Source: Microplitis mediator
Taxonomy: Eukaryota > Arthropoda > Insecta > Hymenoptera > Braconidae
Length of the DNA: 64,000 bases
Reading direction: 5' to 3'
NCBI RefSeq assembly: GCF_029852145.1
Contig: NC_079975.1
Location: forward strand, 24,743,364 to 24,807,363
In this document: positions 11,796 to 24,258 of the stretch, piece by piece
How positions within the stretch are numbered: the first letter of the stretch is position 1
Layout: each line of letters starts with the position of its first letter
Translations under genes and position numbers: made by a program
Notes under the pieces: model-generated
Told to the model about the DNA's origin: nothing
Databases searched by the model: none
The model's input: only the letters and a program-made list of their open reading frames with translations

Positions 11796-13101
11796 TTTCT
11801 AAGTAAAACAAAATATATATACCGTCATACAATAAGTTTTATATAAATTCAATATACGGATATAGATATCATATACAAATATATATAGTATTATATGTAT
11901 AAATAAAGAGACATAAAGTCTCAAGTAATATATCTATATACATATACTTTATTTTCTTTGTATTCATTGTCCCATTACATTATCGATGCCATAGATAATA
12001 TGGAACCATGGAAAAGGGGAAAAATAGTGAGGGTCAAAAGAGTGGTGAGTCACTAGAAATTATTGATTTCAATTCAAATTATAATGAAATCTAACTGACA
12101 ACAATAAAAATTATAATTTTATACAAATCATCAATGAATAATTTAAACTAAACAATGTACAAGTTTGTTTGCTGTACAACTCAAATTAACATAAACATGA
12201 AAATGTTATTTTAAAAGGTTTTAATAACATTATTGTAACTAACTTTAGCAATTAACGTGTACCAGTAAATTTTATATAAGTACACAGTGTATTACAAAGC
12301 ATAATATGTATAGGTAATGTAATTAATTTAGTTAAAATAATTAGTTTTGTTGGTTAGTTTAGAGATACATAAAAAAAAAAATAAAATAATTATTTTAATT
12401 TTTATTTTAATATAAATTTATTTTCACTGACTAATTACTGTAGTGTCCTAATTTCTAATATATTTATGTGTTAAGGTTAATAATATTATTACTGTTTTCT
12501 GCACACTAACAATATTTTTTAATATTTTATTATTAAGAGTAATTGCATAGCATTTTTTTTTTTACTCAAACTGTTGTATTCATTTTCACCAACCTAGTTT
12601 TATTTATAGAAGTAGTAACGCGTTAATTTTTTGTAAAAATAATTTTAATCTTCAGTAAATAATTTCAGTTACATTATTTCACTATATTAAATTGACCTAA
12701 ATTATCTTCAACGTCGTCTACAACTAAAACAAGTTGACAAATGAGAAAAAGTTTTAAGAATTTTTTTTTTAGAAAATGTTCTTTCACGACTTTCATCAAA
12801 TAAATTTTTGTTTGCTATCAATCGTCGTTGGTATTTATGAAAAGTTTAAATGATTCAATTTTAAGGTACTTGGCTTTTTATTATTCAGTTAAAATGGGAA
12901 ACTCCCTGAGGATGCTCTATTTTACATACTTTAGATGTCATGTTATTTATCTGTTTCGAATAGTGACATTCGGTGACGAAAACATTTGGAAGTTCTATTT
13001 CGAATTTATTGCCTAGTCTTGTAAATAGTGTGACAATGAAAGAAATACTGAGTATATTTAACAGCAAAATTTTTTAAGAAATTTCAGAATAATATTAAGT
13101 A
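11794..13101. other. intergenic, nothing recognised
   Basis: AT-rich DNA without a supported gene. Two opposite-strand open frames near 12830-13060 show no family features. Confidence 0.4.
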
Positions 13102-14150
13102 CACGGAGAGAAATTTATGGTAACAATTACAATATATTATGGGAATGGTTGCCATAATGCATGGTAACCGTTACCATAACATTATGGTAATGGTTACCAT
13201 ACATTATGGTAGTGGTTACCATAATTTGATAGTAACGATTACTATAATATTATGGTAACGGTTACCATATATTATGGTAATGTTTACTATACTATTAAAG
13301 GAACCATTACTATAACATTATGGTAGTGGTTACCATATATTATGGTAATAGTTACCATAATATGATAGTAACGATTACTATAATATTATTTATGGTAATG
13401 GTAACCATAATATCAAAGGAACCATTACTATAACAGCATGGTAACCATTACCATATATTATGGTAATGGTTACCATAGATTATGGTAATGGTTATCATAT
13501 ATTAAAGTAACGGTTACTATAGATTATGGTAATGGTTATCACATAGTATGGTAATGGTTACCATAATATTAAAGGAGCCATTACTATAACATTATGGTAA
13601 TGGTTACCATACATTATGGTAATGGTTACCATACATTATGGTAATGGTTACCATAATATCAAAGGAACCATTACTATAACAGCATGGTAACCATTACCAT
13701 ATACTATGGTAATGGTTACCATAATATGATAGTAACGATTACTATAATATTATGGTAACGGTTACCATATATTATGGTAATGGTTACCATATATTAAGGT
13801 AATGGTTACCATAATATTATGGTAACGATTACAATAGTGTTATGATAACGGTTACCATAATATATGGCAAAGGTTACCATAATATATGGTAACCATTACC
13901 ATAATATTATAGTAACGTTTACCATAGTATAATGGGAACGATTACCATGATATTATGGTAATCATTACCATCATTCTTTCCCATGCGATATGGGAACTGT
14001 TACCATAATGATGGGAATTTTTTTCATACTTATGGGAACTTATCCCAGAAAATATAGGCCTATATCCTATAATTCCAAGTAATCATTACCATAACGATAT
14101 GGGATGATATTTCATAAACGTACTAGGAACAGTTAAAATTTCTCTTCGTG
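13102..14150. mobile_element. CACGGAGAGAAATTT element with palindromic minisatellite, copy 1
   Basis: TA-flanked (13100-13101 and 14151-14152). The left terminal repeat is CACGGAGAGAAATTT; the right end is AAATTTCTCTTCGTG. Almost the whole interior is several dozen degenerate copies of the palindrome ATGGTAATGGTTACCAT spaced by AT-rich links of a few bases. Copy 2 at 38943-40120 has matching ends but far fewer palindromes. Confidence 0.85.
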
Positions 14151-15262
14151 TACTTATCTATGTTTTTTAAAAGAATGGAAAGTACCAAAATAAAAAAAAA
14201 AATGCTATTTTAAAATCGATCAGTGAAAAATACCGCTGATTATTTAATATTCACTGATCGAATCAGTAGTATACTTGGAACTATTTTTTACGCAGTGAAT
14301 ATTTACTGATTGGAATATTTTTCCCTGTTTAATTTTAAGAGTGTTAGAATATAAATTTTTGATAATACTTCTAGAGTGGCTGATCGAGTGAATAAACGCG
14401 ATCAGTGATTAATTATTATTTAAATTTTCAAAATAATGTTAATGCTTAAAACGTAATTTAATTGACAACATCAAAAACTTTGCTTATACTTTTTTTTTTT
14501 TTTTCAATTTCTTAATATGAAAATATAATAAAATATGAACATTTAATTATACGACTAGTCACCCTTTGAGGAAAAATCCAGAAAAAATATATTTATATGT
14601 AGTAGGGTGATTCATTTCCGGTGTGATTTTTTTTTCACCCTCCAAGCAGGTGTAAAAAACCCCCATTCCAAAAACGTTCGACATGTGAAGTTCTAAATTC
14701 GAAACAGATTAAAACGTCACATTGAATTTCTTCCGAACTTTGAGAATTTCAACAGTAAAAAACATCATTGATTTATAGCTTTATTTAAGCGAATTTTGAG
14801 TTAAATGAGAACGTTTTTAAAAAATAGTTTCGAAAACGTATATTTAAGACATTGCCACCTTCCACTATATGAAAATTGTCACCGTCCTCCAATGAAAAGT
14901 AAGCGGATACAGGGGCTTAATTTTCTTTACTTTTTAAATATTATCATCTAAAGAGCCTAGAAAATCTGACGATAATCCTCAAGTTCTCTAATGTTCACCC
15001 AGATTTAAAGTTATCGAGTCTCTATTGGCGGCATTTTCTAGTACATCAATCGCTCCTAAAAAAAGCCCCAAACAGCTTTTTACGGCGATTTCAAATATTT
15101 TATCTGTCATCCATGAATGTCATTTTTTATTATAACTTACGTTATTTCATAATCGTAAAGAACATTGAAACTGGCAGTAAAAAAGCAATTAAAAATTTTT
15201 TAGACAATTAAATTTTCTACAACAACATTCTTATTAGTCAATTCGCTGAAATTTGAAGTTTA
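14151..15262. other. intergenic with repeat fragments
   Basis: 14205-14415 holds several TCAGTGA/TCACTGA words with AT spacers, like a decayed palindromic repeat. 14635-14770 contains half of a CCCGTGTA-type foldback (TTCGACATGTGAAGTTC). No gene seen. Confidence 0.4.
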
Positions 15263-16093
15263 CACTGAGAAAAAAAAATACTTTTATCAAGAACATTTAC
15301 TTGATACAAGAACATAAGGGTAGGGAGGAAAAAGGGGGTAGGATAGGCAAAACGGGGTACCCCCAAAATTTGATAAAAAAAAATTTTATATTTTAAATGG
15401 TTTTTAAACGTTTCAAAATCACTTCTGTAAATATAATTAAGCGTTACTTTGAATTTTTTTTGATAAACTTTTTCAAAAATCAATTGTCAGTTGAAAAATA
15501 TTAATGACGTTTTTTTTATGATAAAAACTATTAAAAATTTTTTTTTTTCTTTTGTGTCCAATAAACATGTAAAATATAATTTTTCTTCATGTAAATTACT
15601 TACAAAAAAATTCAACTTGATCAAATTCGTTTAAAATCCAGAAATTTTTTTTTTTTACCTTTTTTAGGGGGTACCCCACTTTGCCGGCAGAAATGAAAAA
15701 TTTTTTTTTTCAACGGTAACTGAAAATTTCTTCTATTTTCTTTGAATATCATTAAAAAAAAAAAGATTTTGCGTATTTGAGTCCTCGAAAACTTGGTATT
15801 TCCTTAAGTACCCCCTTTTGCTCCTCCCTCCCCTATATTCTTGATAATTTTCAAGAATATAAAATTTTATCTCAAGAATTCGTGGAATTGAAGGAAATAA
15901 TTTTTTATTTAATTCAAGTAAAGCTATTCTTTTGTTTACTCATAATATAATATCAAATTCATATAATAACAAAAATAAATTCGATGCTCTTTTCTCAAGA
16001 AATTGATAATTAATAATAATAAAATAAATATTTTTAACGGATTTCTTGAACGAAGAAATTCATGTTTGGAAAATAGTATTTTTTTTCTCAGTG
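15263..16093. mobile_element. CACTGAGAAAAA element interrupted by a GC-tipped element
   Basis: TA-flanked at 15261-15262 and 16094-16095. The left end CACTGAGAAAAAAAAATAC is inverted on the right as GTATTTTTTTTCTCAGTG. Subterminal CAAGAA/TTCTTGA words recur. After removing the insertion at 15323-15833 about 320 bp remain. Confidence 0.75.
15323..15833. mobile_element. GC-tipped MITE-like element, subfamily 2, copy 2 (nested)
   Basis: Body nearly identical by eye to 6744-7263, with GGCAAAACGGGGTACCCC on the left and GTACCCCCTTTTGC on the right. It is inserted inside the CACTGAGAAAAA element. Confidence 0.75.
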
Positions 16094-16593
16094 TACGAGA
16101 TACAGAAATTTTATCAATTTCAGAAATTTGTATATCAAATTTGAATTTTCTTGTGGTTATATGATTATAACTAATTTAAAAAAATCATACGTAAGAGCAA
16201 AATATTTATATCATATATCTATAATAAAATAAAACTACAGAATTAATATAAAAAAAAAACCCGGGAAAAAATAATTTAAATCTACAAGATTTGAATTAGT
16301 CTTTTTTTCAGACTTACATAGATCTAATTTATTTATTATTTAGATATATGTAAATCTGTGGAGATATATGTAGACTAAAACTGACATATATAAATTATTG
16401 CATTGCAAGATACCAGGATTTAAATTTTACACGAAATTTCTGAGCTTTTAGATAAATTTTTTTTTATCAGATCTTGCCAGATCTGATATATTTTTTCTCA
16501 GGACTAAAGACTAAAAAAATAAAAATGAGCTATCAGTTAACAGCAAAAAACTCAAATGAAGGCAATTATATGAAATAAAAATAGTAAACTCAC
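16094..16593. other. intergenic or intron, nothing recognised
   Basis: AT-rich DNA. It would be intron if the candidate exon at 16594-16700 is real. Confidence 0.35.
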
Positions 16594-16700
16594 CTGAATA
16601 AATACAGCTTGCCATGCGACGACACTAGTACTGATAGTATTGGGATAGGATTAGATGAAATTGGTAAACGTACTCCAACGAGGAACGCGGTTGAACGACT
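16594..16700 (-). other. candidate first exon of an unrecognised minus-strand transcript
   Basis: The minus strand has a strong splice donor, TTCAG followed by GTGAGT, at 16593/16594. About 107 nt upstream is an initiator-like TCAGTC (16697-16702), inside DNA much less AT-rich (16600-16860) than its surroundings. An ATG lies 22 nt before the donor (MASCIYS, then the junction). I cannot find the next exon, so this could be a leader exon, a lncRNA exon, or chance. Confidence 0.3.
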
Positions 16701-16859
16701 GAAGTAAACTCCGGCGCCAGCCGATTAAAACAAGTCAACTAGGAAGCGCGCGCGCAAGGATGCCAAATAACACCCACCTCATCAACAAGAACTGACATCA
16801 ACTCGAAACCGGCTTTACGTCCGTTAAAACAAGCTCATCAGATACCTGAGCTCTCTTCT

Positions 16860-17468
16860 CGCGTAATATACAATTATCATTTTATTGACGACTTATTACA
16901 ACCACCGTTATGAATATATTTAAAATATTTTTCACTTTAGCTAATAGATTGCCATGATACTCACTTATTATTTAATAGTTATTTTATTAGTTTATAAAAC
17001 ATGTCTTAACTTATAATTTTTATTAAATATGATTGCTGATTCTTGTGTGTTATGTCAATTTTCTTGACACGAATATGTGAATTACGTCAATTTCCGTAAA
17101 GATGTTTTATTGTGTATGAAGGTCAGATAAATTTTAATTGAATTGTAAAATTCAAAATTATTTATCATTTTTTTAACAGAAATAAAAATTTTAATTAACG
17201 TTAGATTCATTTTTGGTAAATTTTTATTTAATTAGATCTAAAGAAATTTTATAATATGAAGGCTGTTTCACGGTAAAGAGAATAAAGAAAATTGGAAAAT
17301 CCAAAAGTGCACGCCTCGAAAGCTCATGTTATGTTTTTTTTAAAAGTTAAATTTCGAATAAAATTGAATATCCCGCTCTTTTCCCATAGAAATTTCCATG
17401 GTAAATATACGGTAATAAAAGTAAAAAAAAAAATCTGTCTATCGGTTGACCCTGCGGGCCAGCCCCAA
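16860..17468. other. intergenic, nothing recognised
   Basis: AT-rich except toward 17450. The open frame at 17292-17570 runs into the repeat that starts at 17469 and has no family features. Confidence 0.4.
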
Positions 17469-18054
17469 AACTTCCCGCTGTTTTTGAGCTCCTCGAGCTC
17501 GAAAACGTTGTTGTGGATACATTTTCGAGCTCTTCGAGCTCGAAAATACTTTAGTGTGCCATTGTTTTAAAAAAAAACCGATTTTAGCATTTCTTTCTCC
17601 CACGATATCTCAGGAATGAATTCACCGATTTTGATGGTTGCGGCGGCAATCGGCGTATTTTATTGAGTTCTAGAGCTGATAAAATTTTGAAATTGTTTGG
17701 TTCAGTTGTTTCGAAGATATTCGCAAAAAACTGTTTTTTACCATTTCTTTCTCCCGCGATAACTCTCGAACGAATGAACCGATTTTGATGATTGAGGCGG
17801 CAATCGACGTGTTTTATTGAGTTCTAGAGCTGATTAGATTTTGAAGTTGATCGTATGAGTCGTTTCTGAGAAATCAATAAAAAACTAAAATAAAAAAAAA
17901 TTTTTAATTCTTATTCTTTGTATAACTTGTAAACTACATGACCGATTTACCCCAAAATCTAATCAAGACTAAGTTTTGGTGAGCTCTTTCGATCGCCACC
18001 AAGTACGTTCAAATCGGTTCATCCGTTCCAAAGATATCGTCGGACAAAAAAAAG

Positions 18055-18112
<58 letters not shown>

Positions 18113-18250
18113 CGTCCACCCGGGAATAGTCAGAATAGTTTCCTAGGACCTCAAAACGTCGACATCTGATGAAAACTCGATTTTCGAAAATCGGACCGAA
18201 ACCAATAACTTCCCTTTTTTGAAAATTTGCAATTTTCTTAGCGGGAAGTT
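17469..18250. mobile_element. AACTTCCCGC-ended element with CA array
   Basis: Starts AACTTCCCGC and ends GCGGGAAGTT, a 10 bp terminal inverted repeat. Inside, a block of about 73 bp containing GGCGGCAATCG and TTGAGTTCTAGAGCTGAT occurs twice (about 17617-17690 and 17779-17852). It also holds GAGCTCGAAAA palindromes and a CA microsatellite. No coding capacity. A small related fragment is at about 23068-23095. Confidence 0.65.
18057..18109. repeat. (CA)n microsatellite
   Basis: An uninterrupted CA run of about 53 bp inside the AACTTCCCGC element. Confidence 0.95.
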
Positions 18251-18776
18251 AAAAATAAATAAGGAGAACATTCCTAATGAAAAATGGCGGCAGTGTGTGT
18301 TTGTTTACATGTAAGATTGCCGGTTTTCACCGTAATGATTTATTTTTAAAAAAATGAGAAGGCCTACGGTAGTGATTTTCGAAAGGAACCTTCTTTGCTT
18401 ATTTCTGAAAATTTTGAAAAAAAAATTAAGTAGTTTCGTCAAGTCGTCCTCGAGATATCCGTACCACGCCGTTTTTTTGAACCACAGACTAATGGACGTC
18501 CACGATAAATTTTTTTTAATGAACTTTTTTTTATATTAATACATATTAGACAAATTAAAAAAAGTATCAGGATTATTTATTAGTGTTTCAGCTTTATATT
18601 GATGTGCTTTTCATAATGTGTAAGAGTAATAGAAAAAAAATATATGCACTTTAATGAGTGGAAATCGTGTGACCTTGACAGGTCGGTTATAAAGCACAAC
18701 CTCTCCGCTTCGCTTCTGAGGCGTGCAAAAAAATTACAGTTTTTAGTGCAAAAACAGGGTCATCGTATAAAAAACC
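18251..18776. other. intergenic, nothing recognised
   Basis: No supported gene. The stretch 18680-18760 is less AT-rich. Confidence 0.35.
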
Positions 18777-19332
18777 ACACTGTAATTGGGAGTTAATTCG
18801 GAGTTATTGCGGATTTTATTTAAATCCGAATTCACTGCGTCACTTGGAGCTTTGAAGTTTTTTAAAAAAAAATCACTCGGAAATGAATAGGGACTTTGTC
18901 TTTTCAGTAGAGTGATTTTGGAGTTGTCTGGATTTTATTTAAATCCGAATTCACTCCGATTCGAAGTATGGATATTAAAATAAACTTCCTGTCGGAGTAA
19001 ATTTCACTACGAAGAAATTAAATTAACAGGGGTTATCAGATATTTTCGGCTGAGTTTTTTTCGGAAACCAAATCTCTAAATACAAAATACAGACCGCACA
19101 TTGATGCACTACTGTCTAATCTAGCGAAGTGCGCTTTAATTGATTCATAATATTCGTTTGTTTAAGAGAAAAACTCGGCCAAAGTTTCCATTTACTGCAC
19201 AAGTGCAACAAAGATAGTACCGTTCGTAGACATGAGTGTAATAGAGAGAGAAGTACGAACCCCTGTTAAAATAATCCGCTCCGTATTAATTCCGAATTTA
19301 ATTCATGTTCGATCTGCAAATTTTTTACGGTG
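18777..19332. repeat. CACTGTAA-ended repeat hosting a piggyBac-like MITE
   Basis: The left end CACTGTAATT and right end TTTTACGGTG are roughly inverted. The interior repeats GGAGTTAATTCGGAGT, AAATCCGAATTCACT and similar palindromic words. It is split by the element at 19027-19265. A related fragment is at 54900-55003. Boundaries are uncertain. Confidence 0.45.
19027..19265. mobile_element. piggyBac-like MITE with TTAA duplication
   Basis: A 239 bp element between two TTAA tetranucleotides (19023-19026 and 19266-19269). The ends are CAGGGGTT and AACCCCTG. Its interior contains AGCGAAGTGCGCTT and GTGCAACAAAGATAGTACCG, shared with 39265-39504, which is 240 bp. TTAA duplication is the hallmark of piggyBac-type transposition. 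Confidence 0.75.
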
Positions 19333-19360
19333 CAAGTATTATAATTTGAAACTGTAATAA

Positions 19361-20030
19361 TTAAGGTAGTTGTCCTGCTACAATATTGTCAAAAAGTTAT
19401 GAGCCATATACGCGGTAAGAGTAGGTTAGGTGGTAGTTAAAACGAGACATTGCTTTTGTTTGATACTGTACCCATGAGAAGTTTACCTACACACTACTCA
19501 TATATACGTATACACAAATACTATTGAACATTTTCTTAAATTAAAATTTGACAACGTCGCATATGCTCTGCCAGTTGCTGTATAGTGTACTGAGTATATG
19601 TTTAAATTTACCGCTCAAATAATACTATGTATACTCGCGTACAGCGTTGTCAGATTGTTTTTTTCCAATTCACCGACATGTATATTTTTTCATTTATTGT
19701 TGAACTTTGCGTTGCTATATCTCAACAATGAGATGGTGAATACTTTATTTTTTTTTTTCAATAAATTCAGGACAAATTCATTAATTTTCTGTTAGTTTTT
19801 CAAAAGTTTCTGACTGTCAGTTTTTTTATTAGAATCACGAACGCGACTTGAAACGCATACTCCTCATTGCTCGCAATGTTAATGATCCGAACTTTGATTA
19901 TAAATATTTCAAATTAGAGATGGTCAATCGACTTGAAATTTTAATGGTAATTGTATCTTAATACCCTTAATAAGTATAAAAAATTTTATAACTTTCTGAC
20001 ACTATGCCCATCATCCGACAACTACCTCAA
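19361..20030. mobile_element. AGGTAGTTGTC MITE-like element, copy 1
   Basis: The left end TTAAGGTAGTTGTC is inverted at the right end as GACAACTACCTC. I count roughly a dozen differences by eye from copy 2 at 29055-29725, so the two are recent relatives. The 65-codon open frame they share shows no sign of being a gene. Confidence 0.8.
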
Positions 20031-20109
20031 GACTACTATTAAAGATAGTAGTCAAAATTTTACAGTTTCTAATGTATTTTGAACTAATGATACTGTATGA
20101 TAATTGTTA

Positions 20110-20311
20110 CACAGAAAAAAAGAACTTCTTGAGCCAAGGAAATTATAAGGAAGACCGAAGTTATTTTGGAGCAAGAAGAAATTTTCTTAGCTCAAGAAAA
20201 TTTAACTTCGTTCAAGAAATTTCAACTTCATTCAAGAAATTTTCAGTCTTCCTTAAGATTTTTTTGGTTCTAGAAAATTTACCCTTGACTCAAGATTTTT
20301 TGCTTTCTGTG
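20110..20311. mobile_element. CACAGAAAAAAAG element, copy 1
   Basis: TA-flanked (20108-20109 and 20312-20313). Terminal CACAGAAAAAAAG is answered by CTTTCTGTG. The interior is made of degenerate CTTGAGCCAAG-like palindromes with A-rich links. Other copies: 36306-36528, 41531-41732, 52590-52833. Confidence 0.8.
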
Positions 20312-20313
20312 TA

Positions 20314-21269
20314 CGTCTTGTTATTTTAAAATTTTTAAAGTAGAGACAGCTGATATTTTAAATTGTAACTTTTCATTGAAATTTAATGAATTTGATTCAT
20401 TGTTCATGAACTAATTTTTCACATAATTATAAAAATTACTTAATTACTTCGAAAGAAATGTTTTCTTGATGCAAGATAAGTTTTACATTAAGAATTTAAA
20501 TGAAAAATTTCTGAAAATGGAAAAAAAATTCTTACCGTTAGAAATTTTTTTTCGCCGCAAATAATTTTTCGACGAGAATATATGTTATATATTTTTCCAC
20601 ACCGGAAAGTATATAATCAAGTTAATTCATGTTCCGTATTGACAGTTGATTCTGATAATAAGTTTAAGCAATTAACTTAAAGTTTAAAGGAAAATTACAA
20701 ACTTTGTATTTAAATTAAAACTTTAAGTATAATTATGTGTGAAAATTTAATCAGCACGTGTAAAAATACGCATGCCTCAAGTGTTAAACGAATGTAAATC
20801 ATATTTATCTTCAAAATTAGATCTACATGGCTCTAATAGGTTGTAAATTAACTGTCGTTACTTCTAAAAAGTTGTAGAAGAAAAGTGGTAATAATTAAAT
20901 AATTACCTGAAATAATAAAACTCTTATTAATAATAATAACTAATTATTTTCTTTACTTAATTATTTATTTTTTGTAAAATATTTTAAAGCCAATCAAAGA
21001 ATTCCAATAATTATATTTTATTTAATGATAAAATTCGCTAAGGCTTTGAACTAAAAAATTTCAATGCATAAATATATAAATGATTTGTTTATTTAAATAT
21101 ATATACAACACAGTTTAATTTGATACTCTGTTATCGATTATCGATATATTTGTTATACACATTTTTATTACTTATTAATTAGTATACGATGGCTTGTTTT
21201 AATTAAATTTATGAGGGTGATAAATAAATTTGAGGATTGGATTAATTTCCAATAGTATATATTTAATTG

Positions 21270-21271
<2 letters not shown>
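20314..21271. other. intergenic, nothing recognised
   Basis: Very AT-rich; no gene or clear repeat end. Confidence 0.4.

Positions 21272-21343
<72 letters not shown>
21272..21343. repeat. (TA)n microsatellite
   Basis: An uninterrupted TA run of about 72 bp. Confidence 0.95.
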
Positions 21344-21349
<6 letters not shown>

Positions 21350-21973
21350 TTTATTTATCGATTAAATTTAAAAACCGATTTAACAATTTAGTTTTTAAGA
21401 CTTTAATTATTTAAAAAAGATTAGATGTTTTTAATAGCGGTATCGTTTATATTTATTGTGTGATTATTTAATCTTCGACTAGGCTTATAACGTATAGTAA
21501 TAAAGCTGTGATAGCGTTAAACGAAAAAGACCTCAAGGTTAAAGATTACATATTTTAAGTCTGATAAAGAATAAATTAACAGCGGGTGAATCTTTTCATT
21601 AGATATAACACCCTGTCTCTCTCTTATACTCTGGCCTTCATGGAAATGAAAATACGTCGCTGCAGGCGGTTGTAATTTGCACAGTTGTCGGTGAATTGCG
21701 TATGTCCCTCCTTTATGTATATATATATATTGGGCGAGAGGAGGGTTTAGCCTCTAGTGTAGTGCAACGACCGGTAATTTACAGTAATTGAATAACAGAC
21801 GTACGAAACACATGATGCAAACACGCTGATATTACTTAATATTTAAAAAAAAAATATATAATTTTTTTTTTTGCATCGGTAAAAACTTTTTTTTATTTGT
21901 TTACTACAAATGTTTGTTTTTTTATAACAAATTTGCTTGCAAATCGATAAATATGATAGTGGCACCCATATAT
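21344..21973. other. intergenic; less AT-rich island at 21590-21790
   Basis: The island contains a TATATATATATAT stretch (about 21717-21730) about 30 bp before GAGGAGGGTTTAGCC, which could be a TATA promoter reading to the right. No following exon was found, so I do not call a gene. Confidence 0.3.
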
Positions 21974-23018
21974 ACCCGTATGAAAATAATATATATGGTC
22001 AAAATATATGGTCAAAATATATGATAAATATCAGAAAATATATGTGGCCAATTTAAGTATATTTTCTGATATATTTTTATTACATTAAAAAATATAATAT
22101 TCATCATATACGAGTCCGTATATGATTAGAATATATAAAATATATATGTCAGTCATATACGAAAAATATATTCTGATCATATATAAACCCGTATGAAAAT
22201 AACATATATGGTCAAAATATATGTAAAAATATATGATAAATATCAGAAACTATATGTGGCCAATTTAACTATATTTTCTGATATATTTTTATTATATTAA
22301 AAAATATAATATTCAACATATACGAGTCCGAATGTTTAGCATATATAAAATATATATGTCAATCATATACAAAAAATATATTTTTATCATATATGAAAAT
22401 ATAAATTCTTGTTATATACGAAAACTATATTTTTATCATACATAAAAATATATATTTCTATCATATACGAAAAATATATTCTGATCATATATAAAAACAT
22501 ATATTTATATTGTGTATGGAAAAAAAAAGTTTCTTATTCGTATGACCAACTCCAATTAAATTAGATCTAAATTTTAATATACTCTTTAAATTGCAGTTAA
22601 AATTTTCAAAATTAGTTAATTTGATGTGAATATATATACCCATATACATATACATACACCAATAAAATATATGCTTAAATATAACAAAGAAAATATATGG
22701 TGCCATATATAATATAAATTATATGCTACGATATATTTCATTTCATATAAAAATTTTATATTTTTTGAATATAAAACGATATATACCAATACAATATATT
22801 AGAAGGTAAATGTAAATGTATATTTAGCTTAATATAAAAAACATATAAGTTACATATATGGAATACATATATTTACTACTTTATATAATTTTATATTAAA
22901 TCGGCTAAAATCTCTATATGATTTTTTATAATATACACTATAATATATCATATATTTTTTTGTTGCAAACATATATGATTTTATATATTTTAACCATATA
23001 TTGTTTTTTTATACGAGT
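21974..23018. mobile_element. AT-rich CCCGTATG element, complete, with internal duplication
   Basis: Between TA dinucleotides. The left end CCCGTATGAAAATAA is matched inversely by ATACGAG at the right. The first ~220 bp are repeated (a second CCCGTATGAAAATAACAT begins near 22190). The interior is arrays of CATATATGATAAAAATATAT-like words, and the body matches 43241-44031. Confidence 0.75.
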
Positions 23019-23698
23019 ATTATAGTTGTCATTACTATAATATTATAGTTATTGTTACCATAGCTCAATGAGCTCGAAAACAGCGGGAAAATTATTCTTT
23101 TTAATTTTTATTTTCAAAGCGGCCTAAGGTTTAATAAAATAAAATATGTTTGGTAATTAAAAAAAAAAAATTTCTAAAATTGATGATCAAATGTTGTTAA
23201 ATTTGACGCTTTTTACTTGTAACGCTAGTGTTGTGAAAATTTTTAAATGAATAAAATGACATTTTGATGTATGCCACTGTGAGATATGCAAAATAACTTG
23301 GGGGTAGTTAGTTTCAGTTCAGTTTCAGAGCCGAGTTTATCCTTATATAATACGAGTAACGGAGTGACGTTGTCGTCTTAAAGTTTTCTATTAAGGGTCG
23401 TAAACTCTGCAAATCCCATGATTGAATACAAAATCTTATTTCATAATAACATTCATTTTTTCTTAGAAATTTTATGATATAATACACGGTTACAAAATTT
23501 TATTTCAAATTTAAAGCAAGTTGCTTGAAGTTATTACGAAAGAGTTCAAATCATCACTCAAAAATATAAAATGTTAATATTTTTATGAAATTATATTATT
23601 ATAATTTAAAACTTATTCCTATACTTTAGTTTTACATTAGATTTAATTTCTAAATCGTAAATCACACGAACTATAATATGACAATATACCCGTGTAAA
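23019..23698. other. intergenic with repeat scraps
   Basis: 23025-23065 carries ATTACTATAATATTATAG words resembling the CACGGAGAGAAATTT element interior. 23068-23095 resembles the AACTTCCCGC element. The rest is AT-rich with no gene. Confidence 0.4.
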
Positions 23699-24258
23699 AA
23701 AATTCGTTCCAAAAGGATTCCAAAAAAGTTCCGCATGTGTAACTTCTAAACATGAGACAGATTAGAACTTCGAATGGAACTTTTTCGGATTGTTAGTAAT
23801 TTTGATAGTAAAAAAAAAGTTTTTATGAGCAAATTTAGAGTCAAGAAAGGACGTTTTTGGAATTTTTTTGGTATTTTATATAGACATTCCAAAAAAGTTT
23901 CAGAATCACCACTTTTGACTTTTTTATCGACTAAAAAAATGATTCCAAAACATTCCAAAATCACTACTTTTGCATCTTTTGTAGACTTAAGACGTTCCAG
24001 AAACTCGCCAAAATAGTTCAAAAATCACTACTTTTGAATTTTTTGTAGAACAAAAAATAGCGTCCATAAAAAATTCCAAAAAAGTTCCAAAATCGTCCGT
24101 TTTGACTGTAAATTTGCTCATAAAAACTTTATTTTTACCATCAAAATTACTAACGTTCCAAAAAAGTTCCATTCGAAGTTCTAATCTGTCTCATGTTTAA
24201 AAGTTCCACATACGGAACTTTTTTGGAATCTTTTTGGAACGCATGTTTCTTACACGGG
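23699..24258. mobile_element. foldback element, CCCGTGTA family, best copy
   Basis: The left end CCCGTGTAAAAAAATTCG is inverted at the right as TTACACGGG. The arms contain AAAAAAGTTCCGCATGTG and its near-inverse. Opposing open frames at 23746-24021 and 23774-24016 mirror each other because of the inverted structure and are not genes. Confidence 0.75.

Noticed and set aside
11499..11846. 115-codon open frame, plus strand
   Set aside because: It is a (TAA)n microsatellite read as poly-isoleucine; no start context or family features.
13102..14150. Centromeric or telomeric satellite
   Set aside because: It is bounded by transposon-like inverted ends with TA flanks and is about 1 kb, not a long homogeneous array.
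19598..19795. 65-codon frame repeated almost unchanged at 29292-29489
   Set aside because: Both lie in near-identical copies of one MITE; shared reading follows from recent copying, and no domain is visible.
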